Positions 10,849-19,448 of a DNA stretch of 64,000 nt are shown one piece after another. Source of the stretch: Brevibacillus thermoruber 423 (GTDB lineage: Bacteria; Bacillota; Bacilli; Brevibacillales; Brevibacillaceae). The DNA is taken from the NCBI RefSeq assembly GCF_000454065.1, contig NZ_ATNE01000001.1, positions 436,501-500,500 of the forward strand, written 5' to 3'. The position numbers were made by a program, and so were the translations under genes. Position 1 is the first letter of the stretch, and each line of letters opens with the position of its first letter. Below the pieces are notes generated by a model that did not search any database, was not told the origin of the DNA, and saw only the letters and a list, made by a program, of their open reading frames with translations.

Positions 10849-12771
10849 TCAAGCGCGGGACGATGAACGGGGTGCATACACGATCCTTCCCGCATCGCGG
10901 CAGCTGTACCCGCCCAGCGCTTCCACCTGGCGGGCAAACTCCGGGGACCGGATGCATTCCAGCAGTTCCTGCCCTTCGCTGCTCCGGTAAAACGCCCCGC
11001 TCATCAACAGGTCGTAGCGCTCCTCCGCCACCGGAATAAAATCAAGGCCCATCGCCGTCGCCGCCGAGTAGATGCCGAGGCCGACATCGGCCGTCCCTCC
11101 GGCAACGGCAGCGGCCACGCTCAAATGGGAGACCGCTTCCCGCGAGTAGCCGTAGATCTGCTCCCGGTCAATCCCTTCCTGTTTCAGCAGGTAATCGAAC
11201 AAAAGCCGCGTTCCGGCGCCCCGCTGGCGGTTGATATAGGTTATGCCAGGACGGGCCAGATCGCGTACGGTCCCGATCCGGAGCGGATTGCCCTGTCGTA
11301 CGATCCATCCTTGCTGGCGATACACCAACTGTACCAAAACCACGTCGCGGCTGCGCAAATATTTTTCTACAAACGGCAGATTGTAGCTGCCGGTCGCTTC
11401 GTCAAACAGGTGAACGCCCGCGATGTGCGCCTCCCCTTTCTGGATGGCGAGAATGCCGCCCATGCTGCCCACATGGGACGAGACGAGGAAGCGGCGGGGA
11501 TTGGCTTTGCGCACGAGAGAATGGAGTACGTCCATCGACAGGTCGTGACTGCCGGTCGCCACGATCGTGTTGTGAATCTGCTCCAGCGGGCGGTACAGCT
11601 CCACTTCCGCGATCTCGCCCTGCTCGTACCCGAGGTGACCGGGCGGGATGCGCAAAAGACCGTCGGCGCGCACCATCGACATGGTGACGCCTGCGGAGCG
11701 GGTCAGCGGATTGGCGATATACTGCCCGTCGATGCAGCCGATCGTCACGCGAATGAAATCCTCCGCCCCCATGACGGAGACGATCCGCCGCCCAACCGTC
11801 GCCTTGATCCGCTGACGCTGCGGTTCGGTAAGGCCATAGTAATGATGGACCAGCAGCCGGGCAAACCATTCCAGATTCAAGTAGGCGGACACCGGGTAGC
11901 CGGGCAGCCCGATGACCGGTTTTCCCTCGACGATGCCGACCACCACCGGCTTTCCGGGGCGGGTCGCCACGCCATGCGTCAGCACTTCGCCCAGTTCTTC
12001 CAGCACATGGACGGTGAAGTCCTCCCGTCCGGCCGAGGAGCCGGCGTTCACCAGCACGATGTCTGCATCCCGCACGGCCGCCTGCACGGCTTCCTTGATC
12101 AAGCCGTAGTCGTCCGGAACAATGCCGCAATACACCGGTTCCGCCCCCCATTCCTGCAGATACGCGGCAAAAACCGTTCCGTTGAACTCGATGATTTCCC
12201 CTTCGGTCACATGCTCGGCGGGCGGTATCAGCTCGGTTCCGGTCGGGATGATCGCCACCCGCGGTTTGCGCAGCACGGGTACGGTCACGTTGCCGCCGGC
12301 CAGGAGCGCTCCCAGGTCAACCGGGCGCAGCTTGTACCGGTCGGGAACAATCACCTCCCCGACGACGACATCTTCGCCGATCGGCCGAATGTGCTGCCAG
12401 GGAGCGGCCGGTTCCAGAATCTCGACGGTCTCTTCGTCGATCTGGTGGATATTCTCAATCATGATGACGGCGTCATACCCGTCCGGGATGGGATCGCCGG
12501 TGTCCACCACGACATAATCCTCTCCCCGCTTCAATCTGACGGGATGCTGCTCGTCGGCGCCATACGTTTTTTCCGCCTTCACCGCGATGCCGTCCATGGC
12601 CGAGGCATGGTAGTTCGGCATCGACACGTTCGCGTAGATCGGCTGCGCGGTGACACGGCCCAGCGCCTGCGACGTCGGGATGACCTCCACTTCCGGCGAA
12701 AAGCGTACTCGTTTCACTAGCTGCTCTTGCGCTTCCTGGAGCGGCGTATCTTCCAAGTAGATCTTGCGCAT
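10849..12771 (-). CDS. MoeA fused to a PBP-like (LysR-substrate-type) domain
   Basis: Residues 1 to about 400 are a MoeA-type molybdopterin molybdenumtransferase with the SAMDGIAV motif, NAGSSAGREDF and GLPGYPVSAY. Residues from about 420 to 640 are a PBP-like domain (SHDLSMDVL, GSMGGI, INRQRGAGTR, ADVGLGIYSA) of the kind that binds oxyanions or small ligands. MoeA inserts Mo or W into the adenylylated pterin. The extra domain may present or sense the metal oxyanion (inference). The same domain appears in the regulator at 16922. AGGAGGAG precedes the ATG. Related fusions are annotated in other Firmicutes and archaea. Confidence 0.92.
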   Translation of the reverse strand: MRKIYLEDTPLQEAQEQLVKRVRFSPEVEVIPTSQALGRVTAQPIYANVSMPNYHASAMDGIAVKAEKTYGADEQHPVRLKRGEDYVVVDTGDPIPDGYDAVIMIENIHQIDEETVEILEPAAPWQHIRPIGEDVVVGEVIVPDRYKLRPVDLGALLAGGNVTVPVLRKPRVAIIPTGTELIPPAEHVTEGEIIEFNGTVFAAYLQEWGAEPVYCGIVPDDYGLIKEAVQAAVRDADIVLVNAGSSAGREDFTVHVLEELGEVLTHGVATRPGKPVVVGIVEGKPVIGLPGYPVSAYLNLEWFARLLVHHYYGLTEPQRQRIKATVGRRIVSVMGAEDFIRVTIGCIDGQYIANPLTRSAGVTMSMVRADGLLRIPPGHLGYEQGEIAEVELYRPLEQIHNTIVATGSHDLSMDVLHSLVRKANPRRFLVSSHVGSMGGILAIQKGEAHIAGVHLFDEATGSYNLPFVEKYLRSRDVVLVQLVYRQQGWIVRQGNPLRIGTVRDLARPGITYINRQRGAGTRLLFDYLLKQEGIDREQIYGYSREAVSHLSVAAAVAGGTADVGLGIYSAATAMGLDFIPVAEERYDLLMSGAFYRSSEGQELLECIRSPEFARQVEALGGYSCRDAGRIVYAPRSSSRA

Positions 12772-12816
12772 GGTTCTCCTCCTGTCATCACTCGTGGGTT
12801 TTCCATCGACCCGCGG

Positions 12817-14049
12817 TTAGGGAAACACGTAAACGCTGACGACTTCGCCTTCCAGGATCCCTTCTTTGTTCGCCGCGATCTCCACCATGCCGTCGCTTTT
12901 TGCCAGCGTGGAAATCAGGCCCGATTTGCCAAACACCGGCACGGCCCACAACCCGTCGCTGCGCTCTTCCAGTTTGACCCGGACGTAATCGGAACGCCCC
13001 ACCGCAGAGGGGATGTTGCGGGAGATGCGGGCGGGCAGCCGCTTGTCAGACGCTGACGGGCGCATCCCCTGCAGGCGGTGAAGGATCGGCACCGCGAACA
13101 GATGGAAAATGATCAGCGCGGACACCGGGTGGCCGGGCAGCCCGAGCAGCGGCTTCTCCCCGGCCCTGGCCAGAATCGTCGGCTTCCCCGGCTTGATGGA
13201 GACCCCGTGCACCAACACCCCCGGTTCTCCCAGCGACTGCATCACCTGCACGGTAAAGTCGCGCGTCCCGACGGAACTGCCGCCGGACAGGATGAGGAAA
13301 TCCACCTGCCGGTACAATTCCTCGGCTTTTGCCAGGAACGCGTCGCAGTCGTCCTTGACAATGCCACCGAAAATCACGTCCGCTCCGTGCTGTCTGGCTG
13401 CCGCGCCGACGGTCACGCTGTTGATGTCGCGTACCTCGCCGGGAGCGAGTTCCCGTTTGTCGGCGGGAACCACCTCGTCACCGGTGGACAGGATGCCGAC
13501 GATCGGACGCGGGTACACCCTGACGCTGGTTCTGCCGATGGCGGCAAGCACGCCCAGATCCTGCGGGCGCAAGCGGTGCCCCGCCGCCATGACCGTCTCT
13601 CCGATCTCCACGTCGTCGCCGGCGCGAACGACATTTTCGCCCGGAGCCACCTGCCGGTACACGTTGAGCAAATCCCCCACTTCCTCCACGTGCTCCATCA
13701 TGACCACGCTGTCTGCCCCATCGGGAAGCATCCCGCCGGTCGGAATGGCCTGGGCCTGTCCTTCGTGCAGGTACAGGTCTGCGGCCCGGCCCATGTCAAT
13801 CTGTCCGGTAATCGTGAGAAACGCGGGAAGCGAATCGGAAGCGCCAAACGTATCCTTGGCCCTGACGGCGTATCCGTCCACCGTCGAACGGGCAAAGTGG
13901 GGCACCTGTTCCCCGGAAATCACGTCTTCCGCCAGCACCATCCCCAGCGCCTCAGCCAGCGGCACCTTCACCGGAAGCCGGACAGGGCGGAACTCTTCTG
14001 CAATCACGGCCAACGTCTCGGTCACGGTTTTCACATTTAAGAACTTCAT
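12817..14049 (-). CDS. moeA: molybdopterin molybdenumtransferase MoeA
   Basis: This second MoeA has no extra domain (410 residues). It shows RSTVDGYAV, the GGSSVGTRDF pterin-binding motif, KPGKPTILA and GLPGHPVSAL, in the usual domain order. Having two MoeA genes is a known feature of organisms that make both Mo and W cofactors, where each may favour one metal; which one serves W here cannot be told. I start it at 14049 because GGAGG lies 5 bases before that ATG and an ATG four codons earlier overlaps the site. It heads the operon with the MoeA/PBP fusion and moaA. Confidence 0.93.
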   Translation of the reverse strand: MKFLNVKTVTETLAVIAEEFRPVRLPVKVPLAEALGMVLAEDVISGEQVPHFARSTVDGYAVRAKDTFGASDSLPAFLTITGQIDMGRAADLYLHEGQAQAIPTGGMLPDGADSVVMMEHVEEVGDLLNVYRQVAPGENVVRAGDDVEIGETVMAAGHRLRPQDLGVLAAIGRTSVRVYPRPIVGILSTGDEVVPADKRELAPGEVRDINSVTVGAAARQHGADVIFGGIVKDDCDAFLAKAEELYRQVDFLILSGGSSVGTRDFTVQVMQSLGEPGVLVHGVSIKPGKPTILARAGEKPLLGLPGHPVSALIIFHLFAVPILHRLQGMRPSASDKRLPARISRNIPSAVGRSDYVRVKLEERSDGLWAVPVFGKSGLISTLAKSDGMVEIAANKEGILEGEVVSVYVFP

Positions 14050-14093
14050 CAGCGCCTCCATGGATGGTTGTTTGGATTCGTCGAAAAATTCAT

Positions 14094-14099
14094 TATAAT
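14094..14099 (+). promoter_or_regulatory. -10 box of moaD operon
   Basis: A perfect TATAAT lies 34 bases before moaD, with only a weak -35 (TTGGAT, 14072-14077, spacer 16). The AT-rich segment 14080-14112 is the shared divergent promoter region of moaD (plus) and moeA (minus). Confidence 0.5.
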
Positions 14100-14132
14100 A
14101 AAGGGTAAAACGAAAAGGGAGAAATGTCCTGG

Positions 14133-14408
14133 ATGAAAGTAAAGGTATTCGCCAATTTCCGCGAGATCTGCCAGGCCAAAACGGTGGAAGTGCCTGCGGA
14201 CAACGGCAGCCGGGTAATCGATATTCTGGAAAGCCTGATTCGGATGTATCCTGCGCTGGAAGAGGAAGTGTTCACATCGGAGCGAACACTCAAACCGTTT
14301 GTCCACGTCTTCATCAACGGGTGCAACATCATCCATGCGGACGGACTGGAGACCCGCGTGCGGGAAGAAGACCAGTTTGCGCTGTTCCCGCCGGTGGCAG
14401 GAGGCTGA
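14133..14408 (+). CDS. moaD: MoaD/ThiS-family sulfur carrier
   Basis: This 91-residue ubiquitin-like protein (MKVKVFANFREIC) ends FPPVAGG, the C-terminal Gly-Gly needed for adenylation by MoeB and thiocarboxylation. It is separate from the MoaD domain in the fused synthase at 9024. It lies beside aldehyde ferredoxin oxidoreductase, an arrangement common for tungstopterin enzymes, so it may serve that cofactor (inference). The start at 14133 has GGGAG 11 bases upstream; an ATG three codons earlier is almost touching that site. Confidence 0.9.
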   Translation: MKVKVFANFREICQAKTVEVPADNGSRVIDILESLIRMYPALEEEVFTSERTLKPFVHVFINGCNIIHADGLETRVREEDQFALFPPVAGG

Positions 14409-14409
14409 G

Positions 14410-14685
14410 ATGGCCGAACACGTTCTCGAGCTGCGCGGCATCCCTCTGTCCCATCTGGTTGCCTATCTGGTCGAATGCGGAGGCGACCCGCCGCCGGATG
14501 AAACGCTGCCGATCACCGTTCGGGGGCAAGGCTGGCAGGCGGAGGTGCTGCGGGAGGAATCCGTTCGGATCACCTCCCGCTTTCACGTCAACGCCGTGTT
14601 CATCCGCTTCCATGCCGACGACGATCACACGCTGAAACGCCTGATGGACCGCTTCCGCATCAAGGTCATGCGGGTAGGCGGGTAG
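14410..14685 (+). CDS. unknown 91-residue protein ending in Gly-Gly
   Basis: I do not recognise a family. The protein (MAEHVLELRGIPLSHLVAYL...) has an N-terminal helix-like part, two central beta-rich stretches and a basic tail ending IKVMRVGG. The C-terminal Gly-Gly resembles that of MoaD and ThiS. Its ribosome site (AGGAGG) is inside the end of moaD and its ATG begins 1 base after the moaD stop, so the two are translationally coupled. Context between moaD and AOR suggests a role in pterin-cofactor sulfur chemistry or AOR maturation; that is only inference. Confidence 0.8.
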   Translation: MAEHVLELRGIPLSHLVAYLVECGGDPPPDETLPITVRGQGWQAEVLREESVRITSRFHVNAVFIRFHADDDHTLKRLMDRFRIKVMRVGG

Positions 14686-14699
14686 GCCGGAAAACGGTC

Positions 14700-14812
14700 C
14701 CCCGCGCGGTGGGTAACACAACCCAGCCGTCGGGCGAAAGCCTCACCTGATCGGCGATAGCGAACGCTGTGCCAAGCGGGGCCCTAACCGGAATCGGCTG
14801 GGCCCCTAGCTT
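14700..14812 (+). other. structured RNA element, possibly a Moco/Tuco-like riboswitch
   Basis: After the Gly-Gly gene the plus strand can form consecutive helices: GCCG/CGGC enclosing GGGC-GAAA-GCCT, then AGCG/CGCT, then a long stem (AAGC..GGGGCCC with GGGCCCC..GCTT) whose inner CCG-GAAT-CGG closes it. A strong terminator follows directly. Size, GNRA-like loops and position among Mo/W genes recall the molybdenum/tungsten cofactor riboswitch, but I cannot confirm the consensus. No gene follows on this strand until 16922. Confidence 0.4.
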
Positions 14813-14814
14813 TG

Positions 14815-14843
14815 AAGGTGGAAGACGCGTTCCACCTTTTTTT
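14815..14843 (+). terminator. strong terminator after moaD operon
   Basis: AAGGTGGAA and TTCCACCTT flank a 6-base loop and run into seven Ts. It stops plus-strand transcription before it enters the convergent AOR gene. Confidence 0.92.
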
Positions 14844-14881
14844 GGCGGATCGGCATGGATCATGTTGTCCTGCGCATGGAT

Positions 14882-16690
14882 TCACACAATCTCCAGTTCC
14901 TTCAGCTTGCTTTCCGGCACAACGCCGTCCACCCAGCCGCGCACCCGGTAATACTCATCCAGCATCACGTCCATGCGGCTGACATGGCCTGCGCTGTTGC
15001 CGGTGGCGGGCTCTTCGGTGAAGCGCTTCGGCAGGTAGTCGTCCTCGCGCTTGTTGAAGCCGGCCAGGTTGTTGTAATAGCGCTCCAGGTTGTAAATCCG
15101 CTCCCCGATCTTCATGACGTCGTCCGCCGTCACCGGAATGCCGGTCATCGCGGAATACTGCTCCGCATAGTGCTCTGCGTTTTCCGAGAAGGAGGAGAAT
15201 TTGCAGATGTTCATCGAGTCGGAGAAGGCGAGCAGGTCCTGGAACACTTTCAGCAGTTCCCCTTTTCCTTCCGGTTTCAGACGGTCGGTCGGCATCGGGA
15301 TGCCGGCGATTTCACTCGCCACCGTGTAGCCGCGCAGGTGGCAGGCGCCGCGGTTGCTGGTTGCGTAGCCGAGGCCGATCCCCTGGATGCCGCGCGGGTC
15401 GTACGCGGGAATCGCCTGGCCTTTAACGCACATCGCCAGATTTTCGTCGCCGAATTGTTTCGCGGCCCGGGCCGTCCCCTCGGCCAGCACATCGCCGATT
15501 CCTCTGCGGAAGACGAGCATCTCTGTCAGTTCGATCATGCGGTCGGCGTCGCCCCAGTCCGCCTTTTCTTCGATCAAGCCGCGCTCCGCCGCTTCCATCA
15601 TACAGGAAAGCGTGTTGCCCAGCTCGATGGTGTCCATGCCGTATTCGTTGCAGAGGTTGATCAGATAGGAGATCGGAGCGGCGTCGCTCAGCCCGCAGTT
15701 CGCGCCAAGCGCCCAGCCCGACTCATACTCGAAGCTTTCCACGCGGGTCTTGTACTTTCCGTCCTTTACTTCCACTTCCTTTTTGCAGGCGACCGGACAG
15801 GCGTGACAGGTGTTGTCCGCGACCAGCAGCGTGGCGTTGACCGTTTCGCCGCTGTGCCCTTCCGCCCCGTCCCAATGCGTGTACTTGGAGTTCATCGTCG
15901 GCAGCGCGCCCACCTCGTTGATGATGCTCGTCAGCACGTTGGTTCCGTAGACGGAGAGGCCGCCTTTTTTCGGCGCCGTCAAGCCGCCTTCCATGATCGC
16001 CTTCAGCGCCTTCTGGTTGGCCTCTTTGTACTCCTCATCCCGTGCCGGTTGCGGCATGTTCCCTTTTTGCGCAGCCTTGATGACGATCGCCTTCAATTTT
16101 TTGTAACCGGCGACCGCCCCCGTGCCTCCGCGTCCGGCCGCGCGGTCGTTCTCATTGATGAACCCGGCGAAACGCACCAGATTTTCGCCCGCCTGCCCGA
16201 TGCAGATGACGCTCAGGTTCTCCTTGCCGTAGCGCTCCTGCATCGCTTTTACCGTCGCGCGGGTGCCCTTGCCCCACAGATCGCTGGCGTCGCGCAGTTC
16301 TCCCTGGCCGTTTTCCACGTACAGATAGACCGGTTTGTCGCTTTTGCCCCTGAAGATCACGTTGTCGATGCCGGCCCATTTCAGCCGCGCAGCCGACCAG
16401 CCGCCCATGTGCGAATCCGTGACGGTCCCGGTCAGCGGAGACTTGGTCACCATGCACAAGCGGCCGCTCATCGCCGAACGGGAACCGGTGACCGGGCCCG
16501 TCATCAGGCAAAGGATGTTCTCTTCCGAAAACGGTTCTACGTCCGGACCGTTGTCGAACACGTACTTGACCCCCAGCCCGCGTCCGCCGACGTACTTCTT
16601 CGCCAGCTCTTCATTGATTTCCCGATAATCGACAGTGCCCGAAGAAAGGTCGACCAGCATTTCCCGGTTTTTGAACCCACCCAAGGCCAT
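14882..16690 (-). CDS. aldehyde ferredoxin oxidoreductase (tungsten enzyme)
   Basis: AOR-family enzymes oxidise aldehydes (or reduce acids) with ferredoxin, using tungsten held by two pterins and a [4Fe-4S] cluster. The 602-residue product has the cluster ligands C295, C298, C302 and C496 (CHACPVAC and NICKF). Pterin-binding segments are GRGGTGAVAGYKKLK near 186-200 and DPRG at 431-434. The ATG at 16690 follows AAGGGGGAAG; the frame is open upstream but has no better start. Exact substrate is unknown. Surrounding TupABC, MoaD and MoeB genes support W rather than Mo. Confidence 0.95.
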   Translation of the reverse strand: MALGGFKNREMLVDLSSGTVDYREINEELAKKYVGGRGLGVKYVFDNGPDVEPFSEENILCLMTGPVTGSRSAMSGRLCMVTKSPLTGTVTDSHMGGWSAARLKWAGIDNVIFRGKSDKPVYLYVENGQGELRDASDLWGKGTRATVKAMQERYGKENLSVICIGQAGENLVRFAGFINENDRAAGRGGTGAVAGYKKLKAIVIKAAQKGNMPQPARDEEYKEANQKALKAIMEGGLTAPKKGGLSVYGTNVLTSIINEVGALPTMNSKYTHWDGAEGHSGETVNATLLVADNTCHACPVACKKEVEVKDGKYKTRVESFEYESGWALGANCGLSDAAPISYLINLCNEYGMDTIELGNTLSCMMEAAERGLIEEKADWGDADRMIELTEMLVFRRGIGDVLAEGTARAAKQFGDENLAMCVKGQAIPAYDPRGIQGIGLGYATSNRGACHLRGYTVASEIAGIPMPTDRLKPEGKGELLKVFQDLLAFSDSMNICKFSSFSENAEHYAEQYSAMTGIPVTADDVMKIGERIYNLERYYNNLAGFNKREDDYLPKRFTEEPATGNSAGHVSRMDVMLDEYYRVRGWVDGVVPESKLKELEIV

Positions 16691-16817
16691 TGGTTGCTTC
16701 CCCCTTTTCTTCCACAAGGATCTCATACAATATGCTCCTAGTTCGACCTGTATGCCGATTTTCCCTCCCGCACTCCTCTGAAAAACTGCAAGATTGATAA
16801 TTTTTCGACACTTCCTG

Positions 16818-16846
16818 TTGCCAAGCACCGATCCGTGCAGTATGGT
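16818..16846 (+). promoter_or_regulatory. promoter of the HTH/PBP regulator-tup operon
   Basis: TTGCCA (16818-16823), a 17-base spacer and TATGGT (16841-16846) precede the regulator gene by about 75 bases. Confidence 0.65.
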
Positions 16847-16855
16847 AATTTTATA

Positions 16856-16911
16856 CCAATCCAAACCAACCAAACGAAAACAAACGGGAACCAACCAAAC
16901 CAAAACGCAAG
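16856..16911 (+). repeat. A/C-rich leader with two 12-base direct repeats
   Basis: The 5' leader between the -10 and the regulator start is almost free of G and T. AACCAACCAAAC occurs twice, at 16864-16875 and 16889-16900, a 25-base period. It could be a protein-binding site on DNA or an unstructured ribosome-loading leader. Confidence 0.6.
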
Positions 16912-16921
16912 AGGGGATGGT

Positions 16922-17854
16922 ATGAGACACGCGTATCTGACCCCGGAAGAGGTGGCAGAAGAACTGAAGCTCTCCAGGTATACGGTCTATGAAATGATCA
17001 AACGCGGCGATTTGCCCGCCTACAAAATCGGACGGGCACTGAGAATCTCGCGCCCCGACCTGGACGCTTTCCTGCACGGGCACAGCCCGCGGGATGCGCA
17101 GGCGGCGCCGCCGTTCGCTCCCGCCGCCGATCGCCGGAACAGTCCGCGGACGAATGACATTTACTTCGCCGGCAGCCACGATCCCGCCATCGATCTCTTG
17201 ACCCGGATGCTGGCCAATCGGGGGATTACCCTCTTGCCGGCGTTTTCCGGGAGTTTGGACGGATTGATCGAACTGTACAAAGGACGCGTCGACATGGCCG
17301 GATGCCACCTCTTGGACAGGTCGACGGGAGCGTACAATCTGTCGTACATCCGCTGTCTCATGCCCCATGAAGGGGTGGCGGTGATCAACCTGGCCGGACG
17401 CTGGCAGGGATTCATCGTGCCCAAACACAACCCGCGGATGATCACCTGCTGGGAGGAATTCTTCTCCGGCCGGCATCGGATCGTCAACCGGCAGCGCGGG
17501 TCCGGAACGCGTGTACTGCTCGACTTCCACCTGCAGCAGTTGGGCGTCTCTCCCGCCAGCGTTCCCGGATACGATCATGAAGTGACGACCCACTGTGCGG
17601 CCGCATCCGCCGTTTTGCGCGGAGAGGCGGACGTCGCCTTGGGGATCGAGAGCGTTGTCCGGGGTCTTCCGCTTGATTTCTTCCCCGTGCAGGAGGAACG
17701 GTACGATCTGGTGATTCCCGCTCCGCTCCTCCGACAGGAACGCTTTCAAATCCTGCTGGAGGTTCTGCGGGACCCCCCCTTCAAACAAGCGGTGGCGGCC
17801 CAGGGCGGCTGCGATGTTTCCCGGACCGGCCAAACCATTGACCGATTGTTCTGA
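16922..17854 (+). CDS. excisionase-type HTH protein with PBP-like ligand domain
   Basis: Residues 5-43 form an excisionase/MerR-like winged HTH (LTPEEVAEELKLSRYTVYEMIKRG). Residues from about 80 to 305 are a PBP-like domain (IYFAGSHDPAIDLLTRML, VNRQRGSGTRVLLDF, ADVALGIESV). The second domain closely resembles the tail of the MoeA fusion at 10849. Immediate co-direction with tupABC suggests a regulator that senses molybdate, tungstate or the cofactor; the family is known beside such transporters. The ATG at 16922 follows AGAGGGGATGG. Confidence 0.88.
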   Translation: MRHAYLTPEEVAEELKLSRYTVYEMIKRGDLPAYKIGRALRISRPDLDAFLHGHSPRDAQAAPPFAPAADRRNSPRTNDIYFAGSHDPAIDLLTRMLANRGITLLPAFSGSLDGLIELYKGRVDMAGCHLLDRSTGAYNLSYIRCLMPHEGVAVINLAGRWQGFIVPKHNPRMITCWEEFFSGRHRIVNRQRGSGTRVLLDFHLQQLGVSPASVPGYDHEVTTHCAAASAVLRGEADVALGIESVVRGLPLDFFPVQEERYDLVIPAPLLRQERFQILLEVLRDPPFKQAVAAQGGCDVSRTGQTIDRLF

Positions 17855-17885
17855 CGATTCCCTGATCGCAAAGGAGTTGGAAATC

Positions 17886-18770
17886 ATGAAGCCCATTCGC
17901 ATCATTACCCCCCTGCTCATGTCCATGCTCATCCTTTTCCTCGCCGCCTGTTCGGCCGCTCCCGCCCAGCCGGCCGCAGCGCCGCAGCAAGCGTCTTCGA
18001 CAGAGACGGCGGCGAAACAGCCGCAGTCCGCTCCGGCGGACAACGAGATCGTCCTGGCGACCACGACCAGCACCCAGGATTCCGGCCTGCTTGACGTGCT
18101 CATCCCCGCTTTCGAGGCCAAATCGGGCATCAAGGTAAAAGTGGTCGCGGTGGGAACCGGACAGGCGATCAAACTGGGGGAAGACGGCAACGCCGACGTG
18201 CTCCTGGTCCACTCGCGGAGTGCGGAAGACGCATTCGTCTCCAAAGGATTCGGCGTCAACGCCTACGACGTAATGTACAACCAGTTCCTCATCGTCGGGC
18301 CGGCTGGCGATCCCGCCGGCGTCACGTCAGCGAAAACGGCAGCGGACGCGTTCGCCCGCATCGCCGAAAAACAGGCGCTGTTCATCTCGCGCGGCGACGA
18401 TTCCGGCACCGACAAGAAGGAGAAAAGCATCTGGAAGGAAGCCGGGATCAACCCCGACGGCACCTGGTACCTCTCGTCCGGACAGGGGATGGGCGCCACC
18501 CTGCAGATGGCCGACGAAAAACAGGCGTACACCCTGACGGACGAGGCGACGTTTCTGTCCCGCAAGCTGAACCTGCAGGTCTTGATGCAGGGGGACAAAT
18601 CCCTGCTGAACCCGTACGGCATCATCCAGGTAAAAGCGACGGCCAAACCGGATGCAGCCATGCAGCTCATCCAATTTTTCGTCGGCGATGACGGGCAGAA
18701 ACTGATCGGCCAGTTCGGCAAGGACACGTACGGCAAGAGTCTGTTCGTTCCGGCCGCGAAAAAGCGATAG
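17886..18770 (+). CDS. tupA: tungstate ABC transporter, binding lipoprotein
   Basis: This is the extracellular solute receptor of a high-affinity tungstate importer. The 294-residue precursor has a signal peptide with lipobox LAAC (Cys22), then a low-complexity Ala/Gln/Pro linker and the TupA hallmark TTTSTQDSGLLD from residue 59. SRGDDSGTDKKE is a second ligand segment. It lies 31 bases after the regulator and 11 bases before tupB. Confidence 0.95.
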   Translation: MKPIRIITPLLMSMLILFLAACSAAPAQPAAAPQQASSTETAAKQPQSAPADNEIVLATTTSTQDSGLLDVLIPAFEAKSGIKVKVVAVGTGQAIKLGEDGNADVLLVHSRSAEDAFVSKGFGVNAYDVMYNQFLIVGPAGDPAGVTSAKTAADAFARIAEKQALFISRGDDSGTDKKEKSIWKEAGINPDGTWYLSSGQGMGATLQMADEKQAYTLTDEATFLSRKLNLQVLMQGDKSLLNPYGIIQVKATAKPDAAMQLIQFFVGDDGQKLIGQFGKDTYGKSLFVPAAKKR

Positions 18771-18781
18771 GAGCACATGCC

Positions 18782-19444
18782 ATGCTGTTCCCGCCGGACG
18801 TATGGGAGATCATCTGGCTCTCCCTGAAAGTGACGACAACGGCAATCGCCATCGGGATGCTGATCGGCATCCCCTTCGGCGCCTTCCTGGGGCTCTATTC
18901 CTTTCCGGGGAAACGGCTGATCGTCGTGCTCGTCTACACCTGCATGGGACTTCCCCCGGTGCTGGTCGGCGTGATCGTCTACCTGCTGCTCTCCCGGTAC
19001 GGCCCTCTCGGATCGCTCAGCCTGCTGTTCACGCCGCAGGCGATGGTTATCGCGCAGGTGGCCCTGGTAACGCCGATTCTGGCCGGACTGACCATGTCGG
19101 CCGTACAGGAAAAGGAGCGTGCCTACCGAGAAACCGCCAAAAGTCTGGGCGCCAGTCCCATCCAGTTGATCGCAACGATCGTCAGGGAAGCGCGCACAGG
19201 CATCTGGTCGGGCGCAGCGGCGGCCTACGGCAGGGCGATTTCCGAAGTGGGCGCGGTGATGCTGGTCGGCGGCAACATTGAACACCACACCCGCGTGATG
19301 ACCACGGCGATCATACTGGAGACGCGGATGGGCAACTTCCCGGCCGCGCTGCAGTTGGGGCTGGTCCTGTTGGCGGTCAGCTTCCTGTTTAACAGCTTCC
19401 TGATGGTGGGAGCGCTGAACCAATGGAAAGCCAAGCGGAGATGA
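18782..19444 (+). CDS. tupB: tungstate ABC transporter, permease
   Basis: This 220-residue inner-membrane permease has about five or six hydrophobic segments and the EAA-type cytoplasmic loop (YRETAKSLGASPIQL) that contacts the ATPase. It lies between tupA and tupC; the next gene starts 4 bases after its stop codon. GGAGCACATGCC precedes the ATG. Confidence 0.94.
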   Translation: MLFPPDVWEIIWLSLKVTTTAIAIGMLIGIPFGAFLGLYSFPGKRLIVVLVYTCMGLPPVLVGVIVYLLLSRYGPLGSLSLLFTPQAMVIAQVALVTPILAGLTMSAVQEKERAYRETAKSLGASPIQLIATIVREARTGIWSGAAAAYGRAISEVGAVMLVGGNIEHHTRVMTTAIILETRMGNFPAALQLGLVLLAVSFLFNSFLMVGALNQWKAKRR

Positions 19445-19448
19445 GAGC

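Noticed and set aside
14700..14812. TPP, c-di-GMP or cobalamin riboswitch identity for the structured element
   Set aside because: The CACCTGATC stretch recalls TPP but the CTGAGA and other invariant parts are absent; the c-di-GMP and B12 invariant segments are also missing.
16864..16900. CRISPR-like array
   Set aside because: Only two 12-base repeats with a 13-base gap, no further units and no cas genes in the window.
16691..18259. Minus-strand extension of the AOR frame to more than 1100 residues
   Set aside because: The part upstream of 16690 is antisense to the regulator and tupA and has no family resemblance; a normal start with ribosome site is at 16690.
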